Assembly (NCBI GenBank): GCA_014621425.1
Contig: JAANBB010000251.1
Location: forward strand, 1 to 57,963
From: Cylindrodendrum hubeiense
Taxonomy: Eukaryota; Ascomycota; Sordariomycetes; Hypocreales; Nectriaceae
Direction of reading: 5' to 3'
DNA length: 57,963 nucleotides
Part shown: one piece after another, positions 43,930 through 54,955 of the stretch
Position numbering within the stretch: position 1 is the stretch's first letter
Layout of the letters: every line of letters begins with the position of its first letter
Program-made: the position numbers and the translations under genes
The notes under the pieces: generated by a model
The model's database searches: none
What the model saw: the letters and a program-made list of their open reading frames with translations, nothing else
Told to the model about the DNA's origin: nothing

Positions 43930-46900
43930 GTCGGCGGATGTGGACGTGATGTTGACGGCGGAAGACGAGGTTGGTGCAGTGGCAGATGATGGATCCCGAG
44001 TCGAAGCCGTGGTGAGGATAGGCGGCGTTGATCGAGTGGCCGTCAAGAAGCTTATAGCTAAGGGAGGAGGGAGGAGGAGGAGTGAGGTGGAGGGGAGTGG
44101 CGGAAGAGGAAGAGGCGATAGATAAACCGATTAGATGGGAGGAGGGTGTGAGCAGCGACTCGAGGGCAAGAGGAGGGTCAAGCCAGAGTTTAAACCAGAT
44201 GGGCGCGGACGAGCGTTGCGTGGGACGGGGGAGCCCTGCAAGTCTGGCTTTGACGCCCCGTAGTCCGTAATGTGGGTGGATGGATGGATGGAGGGATGGA
44301 GGAGGCGGTGGAGAAGAGCGGAAGTCGCTTTTGGTGGCTTGGTGCTTGCTGGGATCGGGCGTTGGCGCTCGTGCTCGGCAATGTCTCAGTGCAAAGTATC
44401 CGCAAGTGTGTGGGTGAGCGAGTGAGCGCGCGACAGGGGGTGTGGGTGGGTTTTTGGGCGCGTTGGCTTTGGGCGTTGGCTTTGGCTTTGGTGTGTGGTT
44501 GCTTTCGACCAAGACAAGATGCTCCCGATTTGCGGCGCGGGTACCGAGTAACTATTTGGTGGGAACACTGGGAGACCGGGAGACACACCGGTCGGATAAG
44601 GGGACAGGGGACGAAAGACACCGGTAGATGGAGTGGGATGGGATGGGATGGGTGGGTTGTCAAAGGTAGGAGGTGCGAGAGACGGGGAGAGTGAGGCAGA
44701 TGGTAGATGACGATGAGTTGTTTTTTTATCCCGAGTTCCTGGTTGGATGGTCCGGGGCTATGGAGAATGGAGAGGATGGAGAATGGAGAATGGGAAAGAC
44801 GGGGGGTGGTTTGTGTGTGTGAGTGTGTGAGTGTGTGAGTGTGTGTGTGTGTGTGTGGATAGGGAGTCCACTGCGCCGGGCATGGGAGGGATGGGTTGGG
44901 ATGGGATGGCCGATCGAAGGACCCAGGAGATCCCCCCTGGTCGGATTTAATAACCAAGCTGGAGCAAAGTTGGAGCACAGCTGGAGCACAGCCGGGATGG
45001 CCACGGAGAAAGGCGAATCGAGTTGGGCCCAGCCGACGGGGAGTCGAAGCTTCAGTCAAGCCCTCGATCGAGTCGAGGACCCGAACGAGATGCCGGGGTT
45101 CAGGCCCGTCAATGACCACAATGGCAAAACTGGCTAGCTTCGCCTTGATGTCGAGGGAGGCATCTGCCGGCACCGGGGAACCTATTGGGAGGAAGTGCCC
45201 GACTTAGTTTGCTCCCAGGTATCCGGAGTACTGTAAGTAAGGTTTGCCTGTCCAGCGTCCTCGTCCTCGACCGTCGGGGCGGTCTCGGCGACTCGTGACC
45301 GCCGAGTCAGGCAGCGAGAGACCAGTCCACTCTGCGCGACACACCGACCGAGGAGCGACGACCAGTTCACGGCCAGCCTACCACCTGCCGACCACCCGAC
45401 CACCAACCTACCACCCAGTGGACGGAGGTGGGGAGCAGTCTAGGCAGAGTGTGCTCGGTGTTTGTGGTGTGGGAGAGGGCGATGAAGGGCTTCAGGGGGT
45501 GTCGGCCGAGGAGGGATGCGAACAGCATATCAGAGCGGAGCGCCGCGAGAGAGAGCGCGCGAGTGGGCGACCGTCAGAGCGGGAGAGCCTACCTGTGGGA
45601 CTGCAAGACCGAGACCAGCCAGCTCCAATGAAGACCACGCCCGGGGGGCTGACTATCGTAAGGCGGCAATTGGTCCGAAACCAGGGCCGCCCAGCGTGTA
45701 GATGATTGGGTCGCCGACGCTCTTGGGACTAGAGCCCTTTCCCCATCGTCTCTAGTCTCATGAGTAGCCTGCTTGGCCAGAAGTCGTCCTGACCGGGGCC
45801 ACCCCGGCCAACAGCAACAGAGGCCTTGCGTGTTGTGCGTCTCTTGTGTCTCTTCCCGGGACCGGCTCCAACGGCCTTGCGTTTTTTTGGGTTGAGAACT
45901 GCCCGTCGCGGTCGGCGCCGGGACGGACCTGCTAGGACATGGGGCTCAACGCGACCGACCGGCCGATCGAGCGAACGGGATTGCCGATGCGACGATGCGA
46001 CGATGCGATTGCGATGAGATGCTCTGTCGTGCTGGAATGAGGCAACTGTTACGTACGAGCATACCCAATGGCGAGAGGCGAGCAGTGTTCTAGAAGGGTT
46101 GGACGGAGTGTCGACCCATATGGGGAGATGGAAAGGATGGGGAACAGGGAAAGACAACAGCGTCGACAAGAGGGGATCAACAAGGCGGAAAGATGGGGGG
46201 CTGCCGTTTTAGGAATCGACTTCCACTGGCGGGAGGCAAGAGATGCGTCGTGCCAGGCATTCTTGCCCTTCCAGCTCGGCAGCAAAGTCGTGTAATTCCC
46301 ACCCTTGCATCCTGCCTGCCCACCTGCCTGCCCACCTCCGAAGTCTCAACAGCTAGCAATTGCCGCCAGACGGAAAGTAATAAGCCCTGCAATTGCAAGC
46401 GCAGAGTTTCCGTAACCGGGCGGCGAGTCGTCGACTGTCCATCGACTATCCCCCATCTAGCCGCCTTTCAAACCAACCCTCGTCAATCCCCCACGTCAAG
46501 CCTGGGTGATCCTGCGCCTCCCAGCAGCAAATCTCGCACCTCTTCAGTAAAGCGCCCTACAACTCCCGGGACCTACATGACAATCCATGCCATACTGCCA
46601 TGGCCGGTTTTTTTCTTCCAGATTCTCGATCCGATCGTGATGCGAACTGCGCTGCACGGCTTCATTACGATCAGGGGCTGCTTCCCCTCACCGGGCTGCG
46701 TTATATTCATACCGTCATGGTTGAATCATATACTTCGGCCTTGCACCGTCCATTTGTCGGTGTACTCTAGATCACCGCACCACTTACACAAATCCACTTA
46801 CACTGTAGCATCGCTGCCCTCACTACCATCACTCCCGCCCCTCCTTCCTCTCTTCTCTCCTCTGATCTGGCTTCACGAACGCGGCCAAGGCGGCGTCGCC

Positions 46901-49900
46901 TTCACATCCGCAGGGGTCCTCCCTACATCACTCGCGGCGGTCCCTTTTCTCTCTCTCATGACCTAATCATCCCCACCAAGGCCCCACTTGGCCACACTAG
47001 CTCCACTTGGGAGGCCTAGAGGATCGCCGGCGGCCTTCACTTGCAAGGGGGACACAACGAGATGTGAGAACTGAGAGCAGACAGGTCGCTCTGGGAACGG
47101 GACAGAGCGGAGACGAGCCATCGGAGCGCGCAAACTGTAGAGAGCCCACCGGCCCGGACCTGGTCCTGGCCATCCTGGAGCCAGCGCTTCCGTTCCCTTG
47201 GTCGCGCCGTCGCTTGCCCGCTTTCTTCTTCCAGAACGTCTCGAACGCCCCGGTCCCATCGACTACCCTTGTTGGCCTTGACGCCCATCCTTGCCATGCC
47301 GGATCATCAATCCTCCCCTCTTTTCAGCGCCGCTTGCAGCCGTTTGTAGCGCAATTGGTCTCGTGACCTTTCCCCAGTTGCCCAATAGGCCCGTCGAAAC
47401 CCTGGCGAGGAAATAACCGCTCTACTTACGTAGAACGTTCGAGCCATGCGGAGGAGGGCGGCGCCTCCCACTGGGCAAGGTGAAAGCTTTCGGATCCACG
47501 TCGAGTCCATCCAGGAAATAGTCTCGAGGCTGATTCGGTAAGGCGGTCGTTGCAAGAATGACGGCGTTGCCACTTGGTTCGGGACTTGGTCGGTAGATTC
47601 CATTGAGCTGTGCCACTATCGATATGCCACTATCGATATCAGACTCTCGTGTCCATTCCTTTGCGCTACCCTCCCTCCGATGCCCCTCTGGCTGCCTGCA
47701 GCATTCTGTAAGTGATAATTCTGGGGCTGGAGCTGCATGACAGATTGCCATCGGCGGCACAGATCCCTTGTTGGCGCGGCCAATAGGCCTCAAATCAAAA
47801 CACAGACTCATGCGGGTCTCCTCACCGTCATTCCAACCCTGCAACTGAGGCCGTTCAACCTTCTTTCGCCTCTCACGGACCAGCTCGTGTCGTCATCTCC
47901 TCTTGGCCACAACCAGAGGACGGGGTCCTAGCCAGTTCGCCCACCACCTCGGGTTTCAGACTCGCCTCCACCGAACTGAGCGCTGGAAGAGTGGAGATGC
48001 GTTTGATGGAGAGTCCTTTTGGTGTGGGCCTGACTGCACCGCGCTCCGTCGGCCAGCCCTCTTGGCGCGCCGTCCCATCTCCAACCATCGCCGCTCAGAT
48101 CCGCTAGGCGCTGCCGATGTCCGACTAAACCCCACTGGTCTCGCCACAGCCACGTTTTCTCCTTCCCCAAAGAGTCTGGGCGAAGCTAAAGGACCCGCGA
48201 GTAAAAGATGGAGGAGATGGAGACTATCCAATGGCCATCCTCAGGAACCAAAAGGCCGTGCTCAGGGAACGCTCTGTGTCATCGTCACCGCCACAGTGCC
48301 GCCTACGGAATGCTTGCCAGCCTACTCCGTAGAGGAGGCAGAATTGACAGGAGAGAGTAAAGAGCTCCGGAGTGATCGGCATTCTCGCCTTTGGCGACCC
48401 CCACCTGGTAAGATGAGAGATCGTCGGCCTCGCATAGCATGAACAGAGGCCACGGGTCCAGACCAAGGTCTGGGCGAGAGTGAGGAGCGTCGAGGTCGGC
48501 GCCGCACATGGTTCTTACAACTGCCCGGAGATGCTATATGTCAAATATTGACCAGAATGTGGAGGTGCATGCCCCGCGCCACATCTCGCCCGCCGGATGT
48601 CGTACAGCAGCCGCCTCGCCGCAGACATGCCATGACACGACATGCTATGCCCGTACATAGAACTGTGTGATGGGGTGGAGGACTGCCTATCCAAGCCCGT
48701 CAGTCATGCATGAGGTGTCACTGGCGGTTGGAACATATATGGAAGTGGCCGACGCCAGCCGCGCGCAGCACGAGGTACCTGAGACGCCTGCGATACTCCC
48801 CCGTTACGGAGCACAGTTCTGGGACGCCCGCAGCTGCCACAACGCGGACTGAGGTGCAAGCTGGCAGAAGCCGGAGTGCAACTTCAACCCGAGGCAAGTT
48901 TTCCCGGACGGGCCACGGATGCCACTGCAAAGCTCCATCGTGGGTTATCTCTTTTCCACTGCAGCCTCTGCAACCTCTCAGCGCTCACGAGTGTCATTCT
49001 CGATGGGGAATTATCAACGTCATGACTGGCTAGGCACGCGATGCCACCTTATCCACTCCCAGGAGCTACTCCGTAGTCGCGCACTAGAACTAGAGAGCCC
49101 ACCCAGCACCCATGCATCCAGCACCCATGCTTGACGAGGCAAGCAGAACGCCGCTTTGCTCTTTTCGGGACGTGGCATGCAAGCCTGCGGCTCTCTTATC
49201 GCTACGATACAATTGGCTGATCAGTCAACAAATGTGTTCCCCAGTCTGACCAAACCCTCCACGGAACAGGACCCCCTGTCGGTGAGAGGCATGACATGCC
49301 CTGCAGCAGGCCTCTTGGGGTTTCTGGGTGGCCATTTGTTGCCCAACACCACAGACATCTCCCGTCTCCACATGCGTATCGCTATCGCTATCGCCACCGA
49401 TCAATCAAAGCTGCAGCGAATACACCCATTTGCCTCATCCTTCCTCCACCGCCTTCCCACCGCCTTTCTACCGCCTTTGCCCGTGCTCCCGCCCGTGCTC
49501 TCCGTCTCCTGCGCCTGTCGCCGGTCATGTGCCCCGAGCCCAACGGTCCGTCGCCGAACGAACCCCTCCCTCACCCACCCTGGAAGAGACGGCCTCGGGG
49601 CGGCTCCGGGGGCCACGAGGCCTCAATACCCATCCGCCGGGGTTAGCGCCGAGCCTCGACTCTCGTCTATGTACTAGCAGTCAACGAGAGAGGACCCTGA
49701 ATGTCTCAGAGCCTGGGCTGCGATGCTTGCTTTTTGGGGCTTCCGTTTGACCCCGTCGTTAATTACCAGCTAATATTCTGCATCCTCTGCAATTGTGGCC
49801 ACTAACCGCTAGCTACAGGCCCATTTCTCCACCTAAAGAGGCAAATTGTCTCTTTTGTTCTCTCGCGAGACAACTACACCGTCGTCACAGCTATCCCACC

Positions 49901-50191
49901 TCTTTGCTTGGCAACTTGGGTGCTCTGGTCGTCAATGCACCAGCCTCCAGTCTTCAGCCGCAACTCTCCAGCCTCCAATGCCCCTCCTGATTATTTCTCC
50001 CTTGCCGCCCTGATCCTCATACAATATCCACTCTATGCGACCCCGGCCAACGCTCATCAAAACAACCCCGCGTCGCCTCGTAATCCCCAGGTATGCTCTC
50101 TACCATAGGTGCACGAGTGCTTCGCAGGACCCTCTCGACTATTGTCTGCATCACTTGCCCCCGCTATGACCCCGTTCAAGGAGGAGGTGGT
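43930..50191. other. 6.2-kb block without a supported gene
   Basis: The first kilobase is probably the FYVE-gene leader and promoter, with an acceptor-like polypyrimidine stretch at 44058-44090 (minus) and a TG/GAGTG microsatellite at 44811-44857. Beyond about 45.2 kb I see only chance open frames (the longest 257 codons at 46193-46966 on plus) with Ser/Pro/Arg bias. A minus-strand frame at 47422-47844 is more protein-like and ends at a GTAAGT, but no complete gene can be built. Confidence 0.45.
44811..44857. repeat. Microsatellite (TG)n with GAGTG interruptions
   Basis: About 47 bases of GTGTGT/GAGTGT, in the probable FYVE-gene upstream region. Confidence 0.9.
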
Positions 50192-52311
50192 TCAATCCAT
50201 CTCCCATCTGCCGCTCTTGCCTCCGTCCTTGAGCACGACCCGCAGACCCTCAATCACCATAGCTTTGTCCACCGCCTTGCACATGTCGTAGACCGTCAAT
50301 GCCGCTGTAGACGCCGCCGTGAGCGCCTCCATCTCCACACCAGTCTTCCCGTCGCACGTGACTGTCGCCAATATCTCGATGGTGTCGTCACCCCTGACGT
50401 CGAGATCAACGCTGACCTTGGAGAGTGCGATCGGGTGGCAGAGGGGGATCAGATCGGGCGTTCGCTTCGATGCCATGATGCCTGCTACTCGGGCGACCCC
50501 GAGTACATCCCCCTTCTTCATTTGGTTCTCTCGGATCAGGTCGATCGCCGTCTTGTTGGAGAATCGGACCGTACAAGCCGCCTTGGCCACCCGGGATGTG
50601 ATGCTCTTGTCCGAGATGCAAACCATTCGCGCCGATCCAGACTTGGAGACGTGCGTCAGCTGGGGGCTTTTCGGTTTCTTAAGTTCATCTTCTCGAGTGG
50701 GCCGAGACTGCGAGAATAGTCGCCGTTGCTGGGGGGCCATGAAGCCACTTGGCCGGCCAGTGGCGAGTGAACTATCGCCGAGAACATTTCGAATGCGACG
50801 AGGCATGTCGCCAAACATAGATGCAGGTATGGGATCTACAGGAATTCATTCAGCATATCTCCATTAAATGTCCAAACCCATAACTTCGTAACAAGGCCCT
50901 CATAACGCCCTGTCGATAATTGCCCCGCCTCGCCATCGATGACATGACAGTTCTACATATCCCAAGTGACACAAAAGCAGATCCTTTACCCACCTATCAA
51001 TATCATAGGCCGGTTCTTCATGTGCTCCAGGGCGCCAACGCCCGCGTGTTTTGCCTTCTTCCTTTTGACGGCGGTACCAATGACATTGAGCAACTCCATT
51101 TCGTTAGGTGCCAGTCCCAGAGGGGGTTGATTTGACCCGGAAACCCCTGCTCGGCGGTCCATTTCGAGTTGTTTCATAGCTTCGAAGGCTTGTTCATCGA
51201 TCGGTTCACCATCGTTGGATTTGCGGAGGATATCCCGCAATGATACCTCCGCATTCCCAAAGAGACAGACCTTCAGGTTGCCGTCACTCGTGATGCGCAA
51301 CCGATTACAAGTGCCGCAGAAGTTGTGTGTCATACTTGTGATGAACCCGATGCGTCCGGTGAAGCCAGGGATGTGCCAGGTCTTGCTGGTGTTATTCTTG
51401 TGGTCTTGGACCCTTTGGAGAGTTGGGTACTTCGTCCGGATGAGGTCCAGCATTTCTGAGTAACTGAACATCTTCCCCTGATTCCATTTGTTGCCATCAA
51501 AGGGCATATATTCGATGAACCGGACCTCGATGTCTTTGTCCTGGGTCATATCCACAAATGGAAGCACCTCACGGTCATTGACCCCCCTCATCACGACACA
51601 GTTGATCTTTAACTTGACACCAGCCCCGAGCCTGTTCAGCTCTGATATTCGGTCGATGCTCTTCTGGACGGCATCAAAGCCCTTCCTCCTTGTCATGATC
51701 TGAAACTGCCACGGGTCTAGGGTATCCAAGCTTAGATTGACACCGGTCAGTCCGGCTTCAACCATGCTATCCAACTTTCGGTGGAGAGAGATCCCATTTG
51801 TGGTGATGCAGATCTCCTTGAGGCCATGTCGTCGCAACTCCCCGATCTGATGCATGAGGGGTAGAATGTCACGACGGACAGTTGGCTCTCCTCCAGTCAG
51901 GCGGATCTTAGTCACGCCCTGAGAGACAAACACCGAGGATAAGAGGACAATTTCTGGGGTGGTCAGCAACTCCCTGTTTGGGGAGAGCGGAACACCCTCT
52001 TCCGGCATGCAATAGACACACCGTAGATTGCATCGCTCTGTTATCGAGATGCGCAGGTAATCATGCTCACGATGGAAGGTATCGGTCAAGAACTCGGAGA
52101 AGGGTTTGGCGTCGTGAAGCCGTTGACGATGGGGTTGCGGGAACCCGACCTCTGGAGAAGGCACATCCACTGACCCTTCGTGAGCTGCAGCAGCCGTTGA
52201 TACCGTCTTGGAACCGGCTAACAGAGGCCGAGCCAGCGGCGAGCGGTATAACAGGGGCGGGCAGTGACCTGCCCGAAGAGCACGGAACAGCGAGGGCCGT
52301 AAGGAAGGCAT
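50192..52311 (-). CDS. cnxABC: Molybdenum cofactor synthesis, MoaA-MoaC fusion (cnxABC/MOCS1)
   Basis: Two exons on the minus strand (52311-50994 and 50835-50192) with a 158-nt phase-1 intron give 653 residues. The start MPSLRPSLFRALRAG at 52311 is Arg-rich and amphipathic, fitting a mitochondrial presequence. The MoaA half is a radical SAM enzyme: C94-x3-C98-x2-C101 (RCNLRCVYC) binds the first 4Fe-4S cluster, GGEP lies at 140-143, and C332-x2-C335-x13-C349 binds the second. The MoaC half follows (from about residue 495), with CHPI at 572-575, GKTGVEMEALTAASTAALTVYDMCK and KDGGKSGRWEMD. Together they convert GTP to cyclic pyranopterin monophosphate, the first step of molybdenum cofactor synthesis needed for nitrate reductase. 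Splicing reads NRPMILI-D-PIPASMFGDMP. If the intron is retained, MoaA instead ends ILIGG-stop. Confidence 0.95.
50836..50993 (-). other. MoaA-MoaC joining intron whose retention ends MoaA in Gly-Gly
   Basis: The intron begins GTGGGTAAAGG and ends CCTGTAG. Spliced, Ile439 is followed by Asp (G|AT) and the MoaC half. Unspliced, the same donor bases read GGT GGG TAA, that is Gly-Gly-stop. An internal ATG at 50818 (MFGDMPRR) could start a separate MoaC. Confidence 0.8.
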
Positions 52312-53211
52312 CGTGTCTTGGCTCCTCCGCCTGTTCCGACAGAACGATGCTAGCCTGTACTTGTTGACAACCTGACTCGACAGCGGCCTATACTGAAGCC
52401 ATGTTGCCCGGGAGATGGAGGACGGACTGGGCGGATCGTTGATCTCGTGGTTGAATGGAGTCAACCAAAGGGATAGCTCAGGTCGGGAAGTGAAAGCAGA
52501 GGACAATACAGATCACGGGAAGAGACGTGAAGGGAACTGAAGGGTGGATGTTGTCCGCCGGAGATGTTCGTTTCGCTGGATGAGTCAGCACGGGGAAGGG
52601 TAAGAGCAGAGCCCAAGGCTAAGGTGGCGATGCCGTGGTCGCTTTACCTTCCCTCCTGGGGTAGGTTGGGTACGCTTTCCGATAACACTTATCGCGGGAT
52701 GGTCAATTTGCACCTTCAAGCCGTCAAGTAGGTACCTACCACTTCGTTCCAGGCCATCGCTGGCAGCTAGGTACCTAGTTAGCGGCTACCCTGCGGTACC
52801 CTGAGTGGTTGCGCCCTTCCTTCGCGGGGTCGTGAGCGCTAGCCGGAACGGGGCAGCAAGTAAACACCAATCCCCCACTGTCGTCACTCCAGGCAATCGA
52901 GCAAACCTGGAACGCGATATCACGCAGACGGGAGGCCAGAAAGTTGACCCGTCACCCGGCCATTTGAGAAGGTCCAAAGTGCAAAACTCGCGTATTTGTC
53001 GCCGTCTGATTCCGGAGCCGTCTCTCTTTTCTTTTTCCCACTCCTTCCCGTGCCAGCGCTCCCCTGTGTGCCACTTCGAATCTTTGCAACCACGTGAGGC
53101 GTAAGTTGGTTACCCGCCTCGACTGGTGGCATCGTCGAGCACCCAACGACAATTCGTCTTTACTATCTGCATGCAACGTCTAACCGAGCCGGCCCGCACG
53201 CTCAAGTCACC
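52312..53211. promoter_or_regulatory. Bidirectional promoter region, cnxABC / WRAP73-like gene
   Basis: About 900 bases between two divergent start codons. It contains TACCTA units at 52728-52740 and the perfect 12-nt palindrome CTAGGTACCTAG at 52767-52778. There is no other gene. The C/T-rich stretch near 53000-53200 is the leader of the WD40 gene. Confidence 0.5.
52767..52778. repeat. Perfect palindrome CTAGGTACCTAG
   Basis: A 12-base perfect palindrome sharing the TAGGTA vocabulary of the other clusters, inside the divergent promoter. Confidence 0.9.
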
Positions 53212-54955
53212 ATGCATCCGTCGCGCTGCTTCAAATGTATCAAGCCCCCTCCCTCCCTGTCTCTCGTTTGATCTCTTTCCCCTCGTCCCTTTCTCTCCCT
53301 CTTCTTGTCTCTTGGACATTCTCTTCTCGCCTCGCAATCCAAGATTGGTTCTAACAAGTCTTGTCTACAGCCTCACCACACTGCAGTGCCAGCCCGGACG
53401 GCAAGCTCATTGCTACTCCGTCGTCCTCGACAATCGTCGTTCGCTCGGCCCAGTCGTTGCAGACTGTTCATGTCGTGAAACTACCAGCAGACTTTTCAGG
53501 ACCTGTTGCGACTCTCGCCTGGGCGCCCTCGTCGTCGCGATTCCTCGTCGCAACTACGGACCAGATCCACGTCTTCTCTGCAAGCGACTCGTCATTCCAT
53601 GCTGCGATCCGAAATCCTGTGGCAGGAAGCGGGAAGCCCCCCCTAGTCCAGTTTGGAGCCCGCGACGCCGAGATCTTCATCTTTGCCGCCTTCGGGCTGA
53701 AACTTGTCATATTTGACCTGTCTATTTCCAAGGCGGTTGAGGTCAACAACCCCAAGTTTTATCTTCCCTCCTCCATCGCCCGTGGCCTTTGCATCCGCCC
53801 CCAGACGCATCACCTCGCACTACTGACGCGAGCCAGCGGGAGAGACGCCGTCAGCATTCACCATCCCATCACCCAGCAGGTCCAAAGATCCTGGTATCCA
53901 GAAACAGTTGACGCTCAGGGGTTGGCATGGACCCCTGATGGGAAATGGCTCCTGTTGTGGGATTCCCCGGCACACGGGCACAAGCTCCTGTTGTACACAC
54001 CCGATGGTCAATTCTTCCGTTCCATTGGCGCGTCCACCATTGTGGGAGGGGAGGACGCCGATCTGGAGCCTGGGATCAAGATGTGCCGCCCGAGTCCCGA
54101 TGCTGCCCTCTGTGCAGTAGGTGATCACAGCAGGGGAGTGCGTGTGCTTGGCACGCAGACGTGGAGGGATGGCTTGAGGCTCATTCACCCTACCACCGTC
54201 GTACCGACAGACACGCTTCAGGTGAGACAACTTCCTACCTTCAAATCGATACGGTTCCTGATGAAGTGCGCTAGGTTTGGCAGGAACAGTTTAGCGCTTC
54301 CTCCGAGGGGCGTGCCACTTACATGTTTCTTCGTACAGCCCAGATGGTCTCTCCCCAGAGTCGATTGGTCGATGGAAAGCCTTCGGTGGATATGAAGCCC
54401 GGCTGCTCCTTGCTTGCATTCGATGCATCTTCCGCCCTCCTAGCAACGAGACTCGATGATTCGCCGTCCACCCTGTGGATTTGGGATGTCAGCGCGGCCG
54501 AACTTCGAGCGGTACTCATGTTCCACTCGAGTGTGAGCTTTACTTGGCACCCGACGACTCGTGAGTTGCTCTTGGTCACATGCCAAGACGAAAACTATCG
54601 GGGCGTCTCCTTTATCTGGGATCCATTATCCGATGGACCTAAATCCGTCTCCCTGGAAGCGTACCTGCCGGATGGTAAGGTTGTGGGCAAAGCTCAATCC
54701 GCCTGGCTCAACGGGGATACAGAGCCACCAGTCCTTCTGATATCAGATGCACAACAATACTTAATGGTGTCTTGCGCAGATGCGGAGCAATGCCCGACGC
54801 CATGGCGTGAGGCGATTGGAAATGAGAGAGTTTTCGGTTCTGCGCGAACGGGCTTCTCACCCGGGCAGGATATTGGAGATGCAGGCGACATGTCTGCCTT
54901 GATGGCGGACGACACGTCGACCCTGGACGATACCTTTTCGTTCAAGCATCCATGA
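53212..54955 (+). CDS. WD40-repeat protein, WRAP73/WDR8-like
   Basis: Three exons (53212-53236, 53371-54221, 54275-54955) give 518 residues. Exon 1 is only 25 nt and encodes MHPSRCFK. The 134-nt intron joins it to SSPHCSASPDGKLIATPSSSTIVVRSAQSLQTVHVVKLP, reproducing the WRAP73 N-terminus pattern (FKxSS...SPDGKxxA). The second intron (53 nt) joins TDTLQ to VWQEQF in phase 0. WD-type blades are visible as LAWAPSSSRFLVATTDQIHVFSAS, LAWTPDGKWLLLWDSPAHGHKLLLYTPDG, SPDAALCAVGDHSRGVRVLGT, LLAFDASSALLATRLDDSPSTLWIWDV and FTWHPTTRELLLVTCQD. Family members act at spindle poles and centrosomes (with SSX2IP/Msd1 in other organisms) to anchor microtubules. The acidic Ser/Thr/Asp-rich tail is probably flexible. 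Orthology rests on the N-terminal pattern and blade spacing, so it is likely but not certain. Confidence 0.88.

Noticed and set aside
44190..45173. Minus-strand open frame of 327 codons including a His-Thr repeat
   Set aside because: The repeat is a translated TG microsatellite and the rest is Ser/Pro-rich. It is likely upstream leader of the FYVE gene, and it does not continue in frame into the gene.
46193..46966. Plus-strand open frame of 257 codons
   Set aside because: Ser/Pro/Leu bias with no motif, no clear leader, and overlapping open frames on both strands.
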